A DNA stretch of 64,000 nt from the NCBI GenBank assembly GCA_030148805.1, contig JASBSS010000015.1, positions 2,501 to 66,500 on the forward strand. Reading direction: 5' to 3'. Shown here one piece after another: positions 1-9,281 of this stretch. The first letter of the stretch is position 1, and every line of letters starts with the position of its first letter. The position numbers were made by a program, and so were the translations under genes. The notes beneath the pieces are model-generated. The model ran no database searches, was not told the DNA's origin, and saw only the letters and a list, made by a program, of their open reading frames with translations. This stretch comes from Thiogranum sp. GTDB taxonomy: Bacteria; Pseudomonadota; Gammaproteobacteria; DSM-19610.

Positions 1-504
1 ATAAAGGAATTCGTGCACCGCGATGGACTGGCCCGCGCTGTAGCGCTTGCTGAAATCGTCGCGCTCGAGCATCCGCGCCACGGTATGCCTGGCCGCCAGC
101 TGGATCAGATCGGCCGCGCTCATCTCGCCCATCCAGCTGGAATTGAACACCACCTGGGTCCGCTCGGGATCGAGAATCTTGAAAATCTGCTTTTCGTAGC
201 TGCGGGCGTTCTCCAACACCTCATCGCGAGTCAGCGGTTTGCGGGTGACGTTCTTCCCGGTGGGGTCGCCGATCATGCCGGTGAAATCACCGATCAGGAA
301 AATCGCCTCGTGCCCCAGCTCCTGGAACTGGCGCAGTTTGTTCAACAAGACGGTATGGCCCAGATGCAGGTCCGGCGCGGTGGGATCGAAACCCGCCTTG
401 ACCCGCAATGGCCGATCTTCCTGCAGGCGTTTGATCAGCTCGGCCTCGACCAGAATCTCCTCGGCACCGCGCTGAATTTGCGCCAACCCCTCAAGCTGCG
501 ACAT
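1..504 (-). CDS. tyrS: Tyrosyl-tRNA synthetase, N-terminal part (cut by window edge)
   Basis: Class I aminoacyl-tRNA synthetase that charges tRNA-Tyr with tyrosine in the cytoplasm. Only the first 168 codons are present; the frame runs off the left edge with no stop. The translation begins [18 protein letters not shown] and carries the nucleotide-binding HIGH-type motif HLGH in the context [18 protein letters not shown], followed by [14 protein letters not shown], both typical of bacterial TyrRS. The ATG at 504 has an AGAGGT ribosome site just upstream. It is divergent from the M23 peptidase gene; a shared 272-bp region separates them. The KMSKS and tRNA-binding parts lie outside the window. 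Confidence 0.95.
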   Translation of the reverse strand, partial: MSQLEGLAQIQRGAEEILVEAELIKRLQEDRPLRVKAGFDPTAPDLHLGHTVLLNKLRQFQELGHEAIFLIGDFTGMIGDPTGKNVTRKPLTRDEVLENARSYEKQIFKILDPERTQVVFNSSWMGEMSAADLIQLAARHTVARMLERDDFSKRYSAGQSIAVHEFLY

Positions 505-776
505 GCACTACCTCTACCCGCCCTGAAAAATTGAGGCGCAAGAGTAACATAACTCTGCCGTTAACCTCACTGACGGAACCCCGCAGAATTCGTTGGCCGT
601 AAAGCAAGCATGTGTTTAACATAGGGTTTCGCCACAAACGGGGGATGGCGTGGCGAGATCCAAGCGATGCGTACTGGCACGATTTCTGCTCCAGGCTATC
701 CCATTGGTGCAATCTCATGTTGACCGAAACACATGAACTCAGTTAGGTTTACACATTCTTTTAGAAGGGAATTCTA
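505..776. other. Divergent intergenic region between tyrS and the M23 peptidase gene
   Basis: This 272-bp gap separates two divergent genes and should hold both promoters. On the plus strand TTGACC (720-725) followed by TTAGGT (743-748) with a 17-bp spacer is a weak sigma-70 candidate for the M23 gene. No convincing promoter was found for tyrS and no open frame here looks real. Confidence 0.4.
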
Positions 777-2189
777 GTGCGGCATCGCGACAGTTCTTTA
801 CAGGATTTCAAGGCAGGCTGGAACCACGGCCGGGCGAGCAAACGCGCCGGAAAGGGCTGGCACTGGGCCTTGATCGGCACCGCGTCCGGGCTGCTGGTGG
901 GTCTGTTCTCGCTTACCTCTTTTGACGCCAATGCCTTAAGAACCAAGGAATTACCTCTGGATATCCCAGCCGCTGCGGGCCCCGAGGCCAAAGCGGACAG
1001 GGAGACCGCACTGGCGCTACCGGTGCCGGCCGAGCCGGCCTCGACGGCAGCGCCCGAAACCCCTGCAGCGGCCGAGGAACCCGCCGGCGACTGGCACCGC
1101 GTCACCATCAAATCCGGCGACAGTCTGGCACGGGTGTTCAAACAGCTGGACATTCCGCCGCGTCAACTGCACGACCTGCTGGCCAGCGGCGGAGCCGCCA
1201 AAAAGCTGACACGCATTTATCCGGGGCAGGTGCTGAACCTGCGCACCAGCGCCGAGCACGATCTGCTCGAGCTGCGCTATGAAATCGACGCGCTCAACAG
1301 TGTCGAGATCACCCGCCAGGGGGACGACTATCAGTCGCGTCTGGTGGCACGCGAACCCGAGCGTCGCGTCGTCAGCGCGGCGGCCAAAATCGACAGTTCC
1401 CTGTTCCTGGCGGCTCAGAAAGCCGACCTGCCCGAAAACATCACCATGGAACTGGCGAGCATCTTCGGCTGGGACATCGACTTTGCGCTGGACATCCGCG
1501 ACGGCGATCAGTTCGCCGTGCTGTTCGAGGAACTCTATCTCGACGGCGAACGCGTGGGCACCGGCGACATCATCGCCGCCGAGTTCAGCAACAACGGCAA
1601 GGTCTTCCGCGCGGTTCGTTACACCGACGCACGCGGCCATACCGACTACTATGCACCCGACGGACGCAGCATGCGCAAGGCGTTTCTGCGCACACCGGTG
1701 GCCTTCACCCGCATCAGCTCGCGTTTCAGCAACGGCCGCAAACACCCCATTCTCAACCGCATCCGTGCCCACAAGGGTGTCGATTACGCCGCGCCGCGCG
1801 GTACTCCGGTAAAAGCCACCGGCAGCGGAAAAATCGTGTTTCGCGGCAGAAAGGGCGGTTACGGCAACACCGTGGTGATCCAGCACGGCAGCAGCTACAG
1901 CACCCTCTACGCGCACCTGAACAACTTCGCGCGCGGCGAGAAGATCGGCGACCGGGTGCAGCAGGGCGAAATCATCGGCTATGTCGGCAGCACCGGCCTG
2001 GCCACCGGGCCGCATCTGCACTATGAGTTCCGCGTCAATGGCGTGCACCGCAACCCGCTCACCGTGAAACTGCCCGACGCGGCGCCCTTGCCGAAACAGT
2101 TCCGCGAAGACTTCAAACGCGCGACCAGCAACCTGGTGGCGCAACTGGAACTGGTCAAGACGCAGACGGTGGCGTTGCAGGATCGCTGA
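777..2189 (+). CDS. M23 family murein DD-endopeptidase (MepM/OapA-like)
   Basis: Predicted zinc peptidoglycan hydrolase anchored in the inner membrane and acting in the periplasm on peptide cross-links. The 470-residue product has a basic N-terminus, one membrane segment (about residues 29-50), a LysM-like OapA-type domain (about 105-165), and a C-terminal M23 domain. The latter shows HKGVD (about residue 331) and the HLHYEF zinc motif (about 413). The start is GTG at 777 with AGAAGGGA six bases upstream; no ATG fits better. It is followed 13 bp later by anmK on the same strand, linking cell-wall opening with recycling. Family call is firm; the exact paralogue (MepM versus another) is not. 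Confidence 0.9.
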   Translation: MRHRDSSLQDFKAGWNHGRASKRAGKGWHWALIGTASGLLVGLFSLTSFDANALRTKELPLDIPAAAGPEAKADRETALALPVPAEPASTAAPETPAAAEEPAGDWHRVTIKSGDSLARVFKQLDIPPRQLHDLLASGGAAKKLTRIYPGQVLNLRTSAEHDLLELRYEIDALNSVEITRQGDDYQSRLVAREPERRVVSAAAKIDSSLFLAAQKADLPENITMELASIFGWDIDFALDIRDGDQFAVLFEELYLDGERVGTGDIIAAEFSNNGKVFRAVRYTDARGHTDYYAPDGRSMRKAFLRTPVAFTRISSRFSNGRKHPILNRIRAHKGVDYAAPRGTPVKATGSGKIVFRGRKGGYGNTVVIQHGSSYSTLYAHLNNFARGEKIGDRVQQGEIIGYVGSTGLATGPHLHYEFRVNGVHRNPLTVKLPDAAPLPKQFREDFKRATSNLVAQLELVKTQTVALQDR

Positions 2190-2202
2190 GTCCGGCCGTT
2201 CG

Positions 2203-3312
2203 ATGGCCAACTGTTACGTCGGCTTGATCTCCGGTACCAGTGTCGATGGCATCGACGCGGTGGTGGCGGATCTGTCGACGGCGCGGCCCCAACTGCTGGC
2301 AGCGCAAACCCTGCCCTGGGACGCCCCCCTGCACGCGAAACTGCTCGCCACGCTGAATCGTCCCGAGGCGGTCTCCTTGAACGAACTGGGCGAACTCGAC
2401 GCGGCCCTGGGGGACGCCTTTGCCGCCGCGGCGCTGGCGGTGATCGCGACCGCGGGACTGCGACCTACCGATATCACAGCCATCGGCAGTCACGGCCAAA
2501 CCCTGTTTCACGCGCCGTCGGCGCACCCGCCCTTCACCCTGCAGGCGGGCGATCCCAGCCGCATCGCCGCGCGCACCGGCGTCACCACCGTGGCGGATTT
2601 TCGCCGCCGCGACATGGCCGAAGGCGGCCAGGGCGCGCCTTTGGTGCCAGCGTTGCACCAGGCGCTGTTCACGCACGCGGAAATCCCGCGCGCCATTGTC
2701 AATATCGGTGGCATCGCCAACCTGACGCTGCTTCCCGCCAACGGGGGCGCGGCGAGCGGCTTCGACACCGGGCCGGGAAACGGGCTGATGGATGCCTGGA
2801 CCGCGAAGCATAAACAGCAGCCGTTCGATCCTAGCGGTGAATGGGCGCGCAGCGGCGTGACCGATACAGACCTGCTCGAACACCTGCTGCGAGAACCCTA
2901 TCTGCGCTTACCGCCACCGAAAAGCACCGGCCGGGAGCTGTTCAACCTGCCGTGGCTGCAAGCGCGGCTCGACGCAGGCTTCGCCGGGTTGTCCGCGGCA
3001 ACGGTGCAGGCGACACTGGCCGAATTCACCGCCGTCAGCATCGCCGCCGCGCTCCAGGAGGCCGGATCGGCCGACGAGCTGTACGTTTGCGGCGGCGGGG
3101 CCCACAACGCGTATCTACTGGAACGCCTGCAAACCCATCTGCCGACCTGCCGCATCGCCTCGACGGCGGCGCTCGGTTTGGAACCCGACTGGGTGGAGGC
3201 CACGGCGTTCGCCTGGCTGGCGATGCGCACTCTGGCCGGGGAGTGCGGCAACCTGCCCACGGTCACCGGCGCCCGACGCGAGGTGGTGCTCGGCGCGATC
3301 TATCCCGCCTGA
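2203..3312 (+). CDS. anmK: Anhydro-N-acetylmuramic acid kinase
   Basis: Cytoplasmic kinase that opens and phosphorylates 1,6-anhydroMurNAc released during peptidoglycan turnover, giving MurNAc-6-phosphate. The 369-residue length is normal for AnmK. Near the N-terminus is GLISGTSVDGIDA, the family nucleotide/sugar motif, and GFDTGPGNGLMDAW and CGGGAHN follow in the expected order. It lies 13 bp behind the M23 peptidase and probably shares its transcript. The window also encodes AmpD, AmgK and MurU, so two recycling routes may coexist. Its stop is only 2 bp from the stop of the convergent citrate synthase gene. Confidence 0.95.
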   Translation: MANCYVGLISGTSVDGIDAVVADLSTARPQLLAAQTLPWDAPLHAKLLATLNRPEAVSLNELGELDAALGDAFAAAALAVIATAGLRPTDITAIGSHGQTLFHAPSAHPPFTLQAGDPSRIAARTGVTTVADFRRRDMAEGGQGAPLVPALHQALFTHAEIPRAIVNIGGIANLTLLPANGGAASGFDTGPGNGLMDAWTAKHKQQPFDPSGEWARSGVTDTDLLEHLLREPYLRLPPPKSTGRELFNLPWLQARLDAGFAGLSAATVQATLAEFTAVSIAAALQEAGSADELYVCGGGAHNAYLLERLQTHLPTCRIASTAALGLEPDWVEATAFAWLAMRTLAGECGNLPTVTGARREVVLGAIYPA

Positions 3313-3314
3313 AC

Positions 3315-4472
3315 TCAGCGCTGATCGATCGGTACGTAATCGCGTACGCTTTCCCCGGCATAGACCTGGGTCGGCCGGAAGATGCGGTTGTCACCCAACT
3401 GTTCGCGCCAATGCGCCAACCAGCCGGCCGAACGGGCGATGGCGAAAATGGACGTGAACTGGTCGGTGGGTATGCCCATTTCCTTGTAGAGAATGCCCGA
3501 ATAGAAATCGACATTGGCGTAGACGCCCTTGGGCGCGAGACGCTCCTCGCAGGCCTCCTCCAGCGCCAGCGCGGTTTCGAACATCGGCCCCATGTTGCCG
3601 CCGCGCTCGCGCATCAGCTCGCGCATCAGTTTCTGCAGGATGGTCGCGCGCGGGTCCTTGACCTTGTATTCACGGTGCCCCATGCCCCAGATCTTGCTCT
3701 TGCTGGCGAGCTTTTCGTCCAGCCAGGCCCGGACCTTCTCCGGCCGGCCGATTTCCTCCAGCATCTCCACCACGCGTTCGTTGGCGCCCCCGTGCAGCGG
3801 TCCGGCCAGGGTGCCGATGGCGGCGGCGATCACCAAAAAGGGGCTGGCCAGCGTCGAGCCGGCCACCAGCGCGGCGAAGGTCGAGGCGTTGATGGTGTGT
3901 TCGGCGTGCAGAATCAGGCATGCGTCCATGATGCGCGCCAGACTGGGATCGGGGTCCTCGCCGTTGAACATGTACAACAGGCTCTCGGCGTAGCCCAGAT
4001 CCTTGCGGATCGGATACGGGTCGTAGCCGTTGCGTACCTGCTCCCACATGGCCACGATGGTGGCCATGCGCGCGATGATCTTCACCGACATGTTGTGCAC
4101 GTAATTGAGGTCCTGGCACATGGCGCTACCCGTGAGGCATTCGTCGCCCTGATAGAACATGCCCAGGCTGGCCACCGCGGTCTGCAACATCTCCATGGGA
4201 TGACCGGTGGCCGGCAGATACTTCATGATTTCGCGCACGTTGTACTTGACCACCCGGTTGGCGCGCAATTCATGGTCGAACTGATCGAGCTGGGCCTGGC
4301 TGGGCAGCCGGCCGTCGAGCAACAGCAGACTGGTTTCCTCGAACGTGCTGTGCGCGGCGAGATCCTCGATCCGGTAACCGCGATAGGTCAGGATCCCTTT
4401 GTTGCCATCCAGATCGGAAATATTGGACTGGGTCGCCGGGACGCCTTCCAGGCCGGGCAAGTATTCACTCAT
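3315..4472 (-). CDS. gltA: Citrate synthase, short bacterial form
   Basis: Condenses acetyl-CoA and oxaloacetate to citrate in the TCA cycle. At 385 residues it is shorter than the NADH-sensitive hexameric enzyme of enterics (about 430) and resembles the short citrate / 2-methylcitrate synthase group. The three catalytic positions are visible: His in LHAEHTIN, His in GPLHGGANE and Asp in VYANVDFYSG. The ATG at 4472 has GGAG six bases upstream, and a TATACT -10 element lies at 4516-4521. It is monocistronic and converges on anmK. A 2-methylcitrate synthase role cannot be excluded from sequence alone, but no prp genes are nearby. Confidence 0.85.
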   Translation of the reverse strand: MSEYLPGLEGVPATQSNISDLDGNKGILTYRGYRIEDLAAHSTFEETSLLLLDGRLPSQAQLDQFDHELRANRVVKYNVREIMKYLPATGHPMEMLQTAVASLGMFYQGDECLTGSAMCQDLNYVHNMSVKIIARMATIVAMWEQVRNGYDPYPIRKDLGYAESLLYMFNGEDPDPSLARIMDACLILHAEHTINASTFAALVAGSTLASPFLVIAAAIGTLAGPLHGGANERVVEMLEEIGRPEKVRAWLDEKLASKSKIWGMGHREYKVKDPRATILQKLMRELMRERGGNMGPMFETALALEEACEERLAPKGVYANVDFYSGILYKEMGIPTDQFTSIFAIARSAGWLAHWREQLGDNRIFRPTQVYAGESVRDYVPIDQR

Positions 4473-4555
4473 TGGTCACTCCAGGTCTGCCGGATACGCC
4501 CCCGGCGAGCGCCACAGTATACCGGTTCCGGCGCCGTGGCCGCTAACGGCGGGAC

Positions 4556-4580
4556 AAAAAAGGGCGCCGGAGGCGCCCTT
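4556..4580 (-). terminator. Rho-independent terminator downstream of erpA
   Basis: On the minus strand a 9-bp stem (AAGGGCGCC / GGCGCCCTT) with a 3-nt loop runs straight into a T tract. It sits 23 bp past the erpA stop codon and separates erpA from gltA transcription. Confidence 0.85.
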
Positions 4581-4603
4581 CAAGGAATCGGTCGGAACCC
4601 GCG

Positions 4604-4969
4604 CTAGGCGGAGAAAGAGGAACCACAGCCGCAGGTGGTGGTGGCATTGGGATTGCGGATGACGAAACGCGCACCTTCAAGGTCTTCCTTGTAATCGATC
4701 TCCGCGCCCACCAGATACTGGAAACTCATGGGGTCGACCACCAGCTTGACGCCGTTCTTCTCGACCTCGGTATCGCCCTCGTTGATGTTCTCGTCGAAGG
4801 TGAAACCATACTGGAAACCCGAGCAGCCGCCGCCGGTGATATAAACCCGCAACAACAGGTCGGGATTGCCCTCGTCTTCGATCAACCCCTTGACCTTGGT
4901 CGCCGCCGCGTCGGTGAACACCAGCAGTTGTTCCTCGGCACTTGCGTCCTGGGCCACAGTCTCACTCAT
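4604..4969 (-). CDS. erpA: Iron-sulfur cluster insertion protein ErpA
   Basis: A-type carrier that delivers [4Fe-4S] clusters to apo-proteins, including isoprenoid-synthesis enzymes in known systems. The 121-residue product has the three ligand cysteines of the family, one in GGGCSGFQY and two in [10 protein letters not shown] at the C-terminus. A longer reading starts at 5002, but the ATG at 4969 has GGAG eight bases upstream and fits family length. An IscR-like site with an embedded -35 lies directly upstream. A strong terminator follows. The gene appears to be transcribed alone from its own promoter, starting just past the bactofilin stop. Confidence 0.95.
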   Translation of the reverse strand: MSETVAQDASAEEQLLVFTDAAATKVKGLIEDEGNPDLLLRVYITGGGCSGFQYGFTFDENINEGDTEVEKNGVKLVVDPMSFQYLVGAEIDYKEDLEGARFVIRNPNATTTCGCGSSFSA

Positions 4970-5004
4970 CTGTCCATCTCCGGAAAATTGCGTGCGATGC
5001 ACAA

Positions 5005-5037
5005 ATTATGCATTTCCTGAGTAATTGGGTCAAGTAT
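5005..5037 (-). promoter_or_regulatory. erpA promoter overlapped by an IscR type-1-like site
   Basis: Reading the minus strand, TTGACC (5033-5028) and CATAAT (5010-5005) are spaced by 17 bp, a good sigma-70 promoter. The 25 bp from 5037 to 5013 match about 20 positions of the E. coli IscR type-1 consensus (ATASYYGACTRWWWYAGTCRRSTAT) as I recall it. The site covers the -35 element, as expected for repression by [2Fe-2S]-IscR. The iscR gene itself is not in the window. Confidence 0.65.
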
Positions 5038-5468
5038 TACTTGGCCGCCCCCACGGCGGACGCGCCGACGATCTCGGCCGGCGTCTCGCTGGCCGCGGGC
5101 TTGCGCCCGGGCTCGTTACGGTGCACCAGGCTGCCGTTGACTTCGGCACCCATGGCCATCTCCAGGAGGTGATAGTAGACGTTGCCGGTGACCCGGGCAT
5201 GGCTGGCCAGCTCCACCCGTTCGCTGGCATACACATCGCCCTCGACGGCACCGTTGAGCACCAGATTGGGCACCCGCACGTCACCCTCGATGCGGCCGTT
5301 CTCGCTCACGGTCAGCACCGAGGTGCTGTCGTTCTCGGCGGTGATGCTGCCCTTGACCACGCCGTCGATATGCAGCCCACCGGCAAAGCTGATATCGCCC
5401 TCCAGACGCGTCTGCGCGCCTATCACGGTATCGATCGGGCAACTGGTCTTCTTCCCCATACCAAACAT
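5037..5468 (-). CDS. Bactofilin family cytoskeletal protein
   Basis: Small polymer-forming protein of the bactofilin (BacA/CcmA) family, which builds filaments at the inner face of the membrane and often recruits cell-wall enzymes. The 143-residue chain shows the repetitive beta-helix pattern (GDISFAGGLHIDGVVKGSI, GRIEGDVRVPNLVLNGAVEGDVYASERVEL, ARVTGNVYYHLLEMAMGAEVNGSLV) and a low-complexity C-terminus. Two in-frame ATGs exist; GGAG abuts the first (5474), so the second, six bases downstream at 5468, is preferred. It follows the DUF6776-type gene on the same strand, a pairing that suggests a shared envelope or cell-shape role. Confidence 0.9.
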   Translation of the reverse strand: MFGMGKKTSCPIDTVIGAQTRLEGDISFAGGLHIDGVVKGSITAENDSTSVLTVSENGRIEGDVRVPNLVLNGAVEGDVYASERVELASHARVTGNVYYHLLEMAMGAEVNGSLVHRNEPGRKPAASETPAEIVGASAVGAAK

Positions 5469-5501
5469 GATCATCTCCTGTTTCTGTGTTCGTCGAGCAG
5501 G

Positions 5502-6215
5502 TCAGTCGGGCCAGGGCAAGGTCTTCTCCACGTCCGGGGGTTGGCCTCTGCCGCGGGTCCTGGCGCGCACAGTGAGCTGGCGCGGCACGAACCCGGCGGG
5601 GATCTCGATCTCACCGTCGAAATCCTGGAAGTAACGGAACTTGAACGTCAGCGCCCGTTTCTCCCCTACGGCGAGGGTATCGAGGGCGAGCACTTTGTCC
5701 GCCCCGTCCTGCACGCCCTCCACCTCAATTTCCACACGACCCTGGGCGTATTTGTCATTGCCCTTGACCTGCGTAAGCATCAGGTTATAGGAGTAACGGC
5801 CGGAAGGGGTTCCGGGTTTAAGGTCCAAGCGCTGGATGCGCAGGCCGGCCTTGCCGTCGGCGGGCGATACGATCCCGCGATAAAAGGACAGCTCCTTGCG
5901 CAAGGCCTGCATCTTGTCCTGCAGCCTGGCGAAATCGTTACGGACCTCGAGGCTGGCGCGGCGGTCGATCTCACTGGAGCGTTCGAGAATCGCCAGTTGC
6001 TGCTGCAACGCCGCGTTGTGCGCCTGCACATCGGCCAGCTGTTGCTGCAATTGGCGCCGCTCGCGGTACAGATCCTCCAGCTCGCCACCGGCATAAGCCA
6101 TCCCCTGGCGGAACAGCAGGTAACCGGCGCCGGCCAGCAACACCACCAGCAACGCCAGTGCCAGCCAGACATAGGCCGGCCGGTAAACCAGAATCCTGCG
6201 GCTGCCCGGCTCCAT
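5502..6215 (-). CDS. DUF6776-type membrane protein with coiled coil
   Basis: Unknown function. The 237-residue product has a short cytoplasmic N-terminus, one membrane helix (about residues 15-36), then a glutamine/leucine-rich coiled coil (about 45-110). The C-terminal domain is beta-rich and presumably periplasmic (YSYNLMLTQVKGNDKYAQGRVEIEVEGV and FKFRYFQDFDGEIEIP). I recognise this as the family usually labelled DUF6776, found next to bactofilin and argC in gammaproteobacteria; this is from memory. It starts 9 bp after argC and is followed 33 bp later by the bactofilin gene, so the three are probably co-transcribed. Confidence 0.7.
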   Translation of the reverse strand: MEPGSRRILVYRPAYVWLALALLVVLLAGAGYLLFRQGMAYAGGELEDLYRERRQLQQQLADVQAHNAALQQQLAILERSSEIDRRASLEVRNDFARLQDKMQALRKELSFYRGIVSPADGKAGLRIQRLDLKPGTPSGRYSYNLMLTQVKGNDKYAQGRVEIEVEGVQDGADKVLALDTLAVGEKRALTFKFRYFQDFDGEIEIPAGFVPRQLTVRARTRGRGQPPDVEKTLPWPD

Positions 6216-6224
6216 GCGCCGCGG

Positions 6225-7256
6225 CTAGGGGATCAGACCCGGCAGGCGCAGCCCGCTGCGCTCGTCGCAACCGAACATGATGTTCATGTTCTGCACCGCC
6301 TGCCCGGCGGCGCCTTTGACCAGGTTGTCGATCACCGACAACACCACCAGCGTGTGGCCGTCGTCGAGCGGATGCAATGCGATGCGACACGCGTTGGCGC
6401 CTTTCACCGAACGCGTTTCCGGATGCGAGCCCGGCGGCAGCACGTCGACGAAGGGCTCGTCGGCGTAGCGCTCGGCGAACAGCGCCTGCACGTCGCCAAC
6501 TCCGCTGGCGCTGCGGGCATACAGGGTGGCATGAATCCCCCGAATCATCGGCGTGAGATGGGGGACGAAGGTCAGGCCCACGGCCTTGCCGGCGGCCAGG
6601 GACAGCCCCTGGCGAATCTCCGGCAGATGGCGGTGACCCGCGACAGCGTAAGCCTTGAAGTTCTCACCCGCCTCGGCCAACAACGTGGCCACACTGGCGC
6701 CGCGGCCGGCGCCACTGACCCCGGACTTGCAGTCGGCGATCAGGGTATCGACATCGACCCGCCCGCTTTCGACCAACGGCAGCAGCCCAAGCTGGACGGC
6801 CGTGGGATAACAGCCCGGGTTGGCCACCAGGCGGGCCTGGGCGATGCTGGCACGATTGACTTCCGGCAGCCCGTAGACCGCCTCGGCCAACAGCTCCGGG
6901 CAGGCGTGCGGCATGCCGTACCACTGCTCCCACACTGACGCGTCGCGCAGGCGAAAATCCGCGGCCAGATCGATCAACCGCGCGCCGCGGCGCAGCAACT
7001 CGGGGGCCAGCGTCATGGCCACCCCATTGGGCGTGGCGAAGAACACCAGATCGCAGGCGCCGAGCCGCTCGGGGTCGGGTTCGCTGAAGGCGAGATCGAG
7101 ATAGCCGCGCAAACTGGGAAACAGGTCGCACACCGCGGTACCCGCCTCGGCGCGCGAGGTCACGGCCTGCAACTCGACCTGCGGGTGCAGCGCCAGCAGG
7201 CGCAACAGCTCCACGCCGGTATAACCTGTTCCGCCGACCACCGCGACCTTGATCAT
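6225..7256 (-). CDS. argC: N-acetyl-gamma-glutamyl-phosphate reductase
   Basis: NADPH-dependent reductase for the third step of arginine synthesis, turning N-acetylglutamyl phosphate into the semialdehyde. The 343-residue product starts [21 protein letters not shown], an N-terminal Rossmann motif. The active-site cysteine is in [12 protein letters not shown] (about residue 150). A GTG three bases earlier is possible, but the ATG at 7256 has AGGGG six bases upstream. It heads the argC / DUF6776 / bactofilin series. argA and argE occur 20 kb away, so arginine genes are scattered in this genome. Confidence 0.95.
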   Translation of the reverse strand: MIKVAVVGGTGYTGVELLRLLALHPQVELQAVTSRAEAGTAVCDLFPSLRGYLDLAFSEPDPERLGACDLVFFATPNGVAMTLAPELLRRGARLIDLAADFRLRDASVWEQWYGMPHACPELLAEAVYGLPEVNRASIAQARLVANPGCYPTAVQLGLLPLVESGRVDVDTLIADCKSGVSGAGRGASVATLLAEAGENFKAYAVAGHRHLPEIRQGLSLAAGKAVGLTFVPHLTPMIRGIHATLYARSASGVGDVQALFAERYADEPFVDVLPPGSHPETRSVKGANACRIALHPLDDGHTLVVLSVIDNLVKGAAGQAVQNMNIMFGCDERSGLRLPGLIP

Positions 7257-7384
7257 CACACGCCCCTCTTGCCCTTTGCGCGGCCACTTGCGCCGCGGGA
7301 AAGCGGCCTATTTTCCGGACTCTGGCAAACCTTGTCCATGGCCCGCGTTTGCACCCGATGGCCAGGTGATAGTAATGTACTTTA

Positions 7385-8707
7385 ATGCTTCGTAATATTC
7401 GCCGCTCCGGCAAAAGCCTGCTGTCCCCCGACGCCTGGAAAATCCGCATCCTCTTCTGGAGCGGGGCGGTGCTGGTCGGACTCATCGCCAGCGGTTTCGC
7501 CATCGTCTCCGAACGCGCCAACGAGGGCTTCCACCACCTGGTCGGCATTTCGCCTTATTTGCCGTTTATCGTCTGCCCGCTGGGGCTGATGCTGGTCTCG
7601 TGGCTGACGGTCAAGTTTTTCCCCGGCTCCCAGGGCAGCGGCATCCCGCAGTCCATCGCCGCCCTGCAGATGGTCGACCACCGTTCGCGCAGCGCGGTGC
7701 TGTCGTTTCGCATCGCCTTCGGCAAAATCCTGCTGACCCTGCTCGGCCTGTTGAGCGGCGCCTCGATCGGACGCGAAGGCCCCACGGTGCATATCGGGGC
7801 GGCCATCATGTTCTCGCTCGGGCGTTTCGCGCGCTTTCCCCACCATTACATGGACAAAGGGCTGATTCTGGCCGGTGGCGCCGCGGGCATCGCGGCGGCG
7901 TTCAACACGCCGCTGGCCGGCATCCTGTTCGCGGTGGAGGAGATGGGGCGTTCCTTCGAAGAACGCACCAGCGGGGTGCTGCTCACCGCGGTGTTCATCG
8001 CCGGCATCACCGCTATCGTGATCCAGGGCAACTACACCTATTTCGGCAGCACCAGCGCGGCGCTGGAAACCTCGCAGTTCATCCTGCCGATCCTGGTCTG
8101 TGGCGTGGTCGGCGGGCTGATGGGGGGGCTGTTCAGCACGGCGCTGATCCAGGGTTCGCGCCGCATCGCCCCGTACATGAAACGCAAACCGGCGCTGGTC
8201 GCGCTGGTGTGCGGGCTGGGTATCGCCACCGCCGGCCTGCTGTCGGACAGCACCGCCTACGGCACCGGCTATGATCAGGCGCGCGCCATCATCACCGGCG
8301 AGGCCATGCTGCCGGACAACTATCCGCTGATGAAAATGCTGGCCACCATTTTCTCTTATCTGAGCGGCATCCCCGGCGGCATCTTCGCCCCGTCGCTGGC
8401 CACCGGCGCCGGCCTGGGAGCGGAGATCGCCCACTGGCTGCCGACACTGCCGGTCTCGGCGATCATCATCCTCGGCATGGTCGGCTATTTCACCGGCGTG
8501 GTGCAGACGCCGATCACGGCGTTCGTGATCGTCATGGAGATGACCGACAACCAGGCGCTGTTGCTGCCGCTGATGGCCACCGCTTTCGTCGCCTATGGGA
8601 CTTCCCGGCTGGTCTGTCCCCGCCCCATTTATCGCGAACTGGCGCTGAGTTTCCTGCCGGCGCAGAAAAAAACCGAGCCGGCGAAAGAGGCCGCGGACGA
8701 GCGCTGA
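7385..8707 (+). CDS. CLC family H+/Cl- exchanger (ClcA-like)
   Basis: Integral inner-membrane chloride transporter of 440 residues with about ten or more hydrophobic segments. The anion-pore motifs are in order: GSGIPQ (about residue 83), GREGPTVHIGA with the gating glutamate (about 131), and GGIFAPSLATGAGLG. The VEEM motif carries the glutamate equivalent to E203 of E. coli ClcA, which argues for proton-coupled exchange rather than a passive channel. There is no C-terminal CBS domain. It is divergent from argC and 50 bp before a TlpA-like gene; no functional link to either is obvious. Confidence 0.9.
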   Translation: MLRNIRRSGKSLLSPDAWKIRILFWSGAVLVGLIASGFAIVSERANEGFHHLVGISPYLPFIVCPLGLMLVSWLTVKFFPGSQGSGIPQSIAALQMVDHRSRSAVLSFRIAFGKILLTLLGLLSGASIGREGPTVHIGAAIMFSLGRFARFPHHYMDKGLILAGGAAGIAAAFNTPLAGILFAVEEMGRSFEERTSGVLLTAVFIAGITAIVIQGNYTYFGSTSAALETSQFILPILVCGVVGGLMGGLFSTALIQGSRRIAPYMKRKPALVALVCGLGIATAGLLSDSTAYGTGYDQARAIITGEAMLPDNYPLMKMLATIFSYLSGIPGGIFAPSLATGAGLGAEIAHWLPTLPVSAIIILGMVGYFTGVVQTPITAFVIVMEMTDNQALLLPLMATAFVAYGTSRLVCPRPIYRELALSFLPAQKKTEPAKEAADER

Positions 8708-8757
8708 TCGGCCAGTGGATGCCCCCGCGCGCGCCTGCGGGTATCATGCCCCTCATT

Positions 8758-9279
8758 ATGCGCCTGAAACATCTGGTCCTGTTGTTGCTCGTACTCACGC
8801 TGCTCGGCGGCTTTGTCCTGCTGCGACTGGCGCCGACGACGCTCTCGCAGGCACCACCGATCAGCCTGACGACGCTCACCGGCGAACGGATCGCGCTGCG
8901 GTCGCTGCGCGGCCGGCCCCTGCTGGTCAATTTCTGGGCGACCACCTGTCCGGCCTGTCTCGAGGAAATACCGCAACTCATCGCGCTGCACCGCGACTAC
9001 GCGGCACGCGGCCTGCAGATCATCGGCATTTCCATGGACTACGACCGACCCGACTGGGTCATCGCAATGAGCCGCTCGCTGGCGATCCCCTATCCGCTGG
9101 CGCTGGATCTTCAAAGTGATGCCGCGGCCGCTTTTGGCGACGTCCAAGCCGCGCCGACGACCTTTTTGATCGCGCCCGACGGACGCATCGTGTACCACCG
9201 CGCCGGGCCTCCCGACATGGCGCAGGTGCGCCACCTGATCGCCGCGATGCTGGCGCCGACCCTGGCGAGGAGTCAGTGA
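8758..9279 (+). CDS. TlpA/ResA-like membrane-anchored thioredoxin
   Basis: Periplasm-facing thiol-disulfide oxidoreductase of about 173 residues. An N-terminal hydrophobic anchor (MRLKHLVLLLLVLTLLGGFVLL) is followed by a thioredoxin fold with the active site WATTCPACLEE (about residues 61-71) and the cis-proline region in APTTFLIAPDG. Proteins of this family reduce apocytochrome or other periplasmic thiols. The start is uncertain: in-frame ATGs lie at 8719, 8746 and 8758, none with a good ribosome site; 8758 gives the cleanest signal anchor. It overlaps the start region of the next gene, hemJ, by a few bases, implying coupling. Confidence 0.8.
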   Translation: MRLKHLVLLLLVLTLLGGFVLLRLAPTTLSQAPPISLTTLTGERIALRSLRGRPLLVNFWATTCPACLEEIPQLIALHRDYAARGLQIIGISMDYDRPDWVIAMSRSLAIPYPLALDLQSDAAAAFGDVQAAPTTFLIAPDGRIVYHRAGPPDMAQVRHLIAAMLAPTLARSQ

Positions 9280-9281
9280 AC

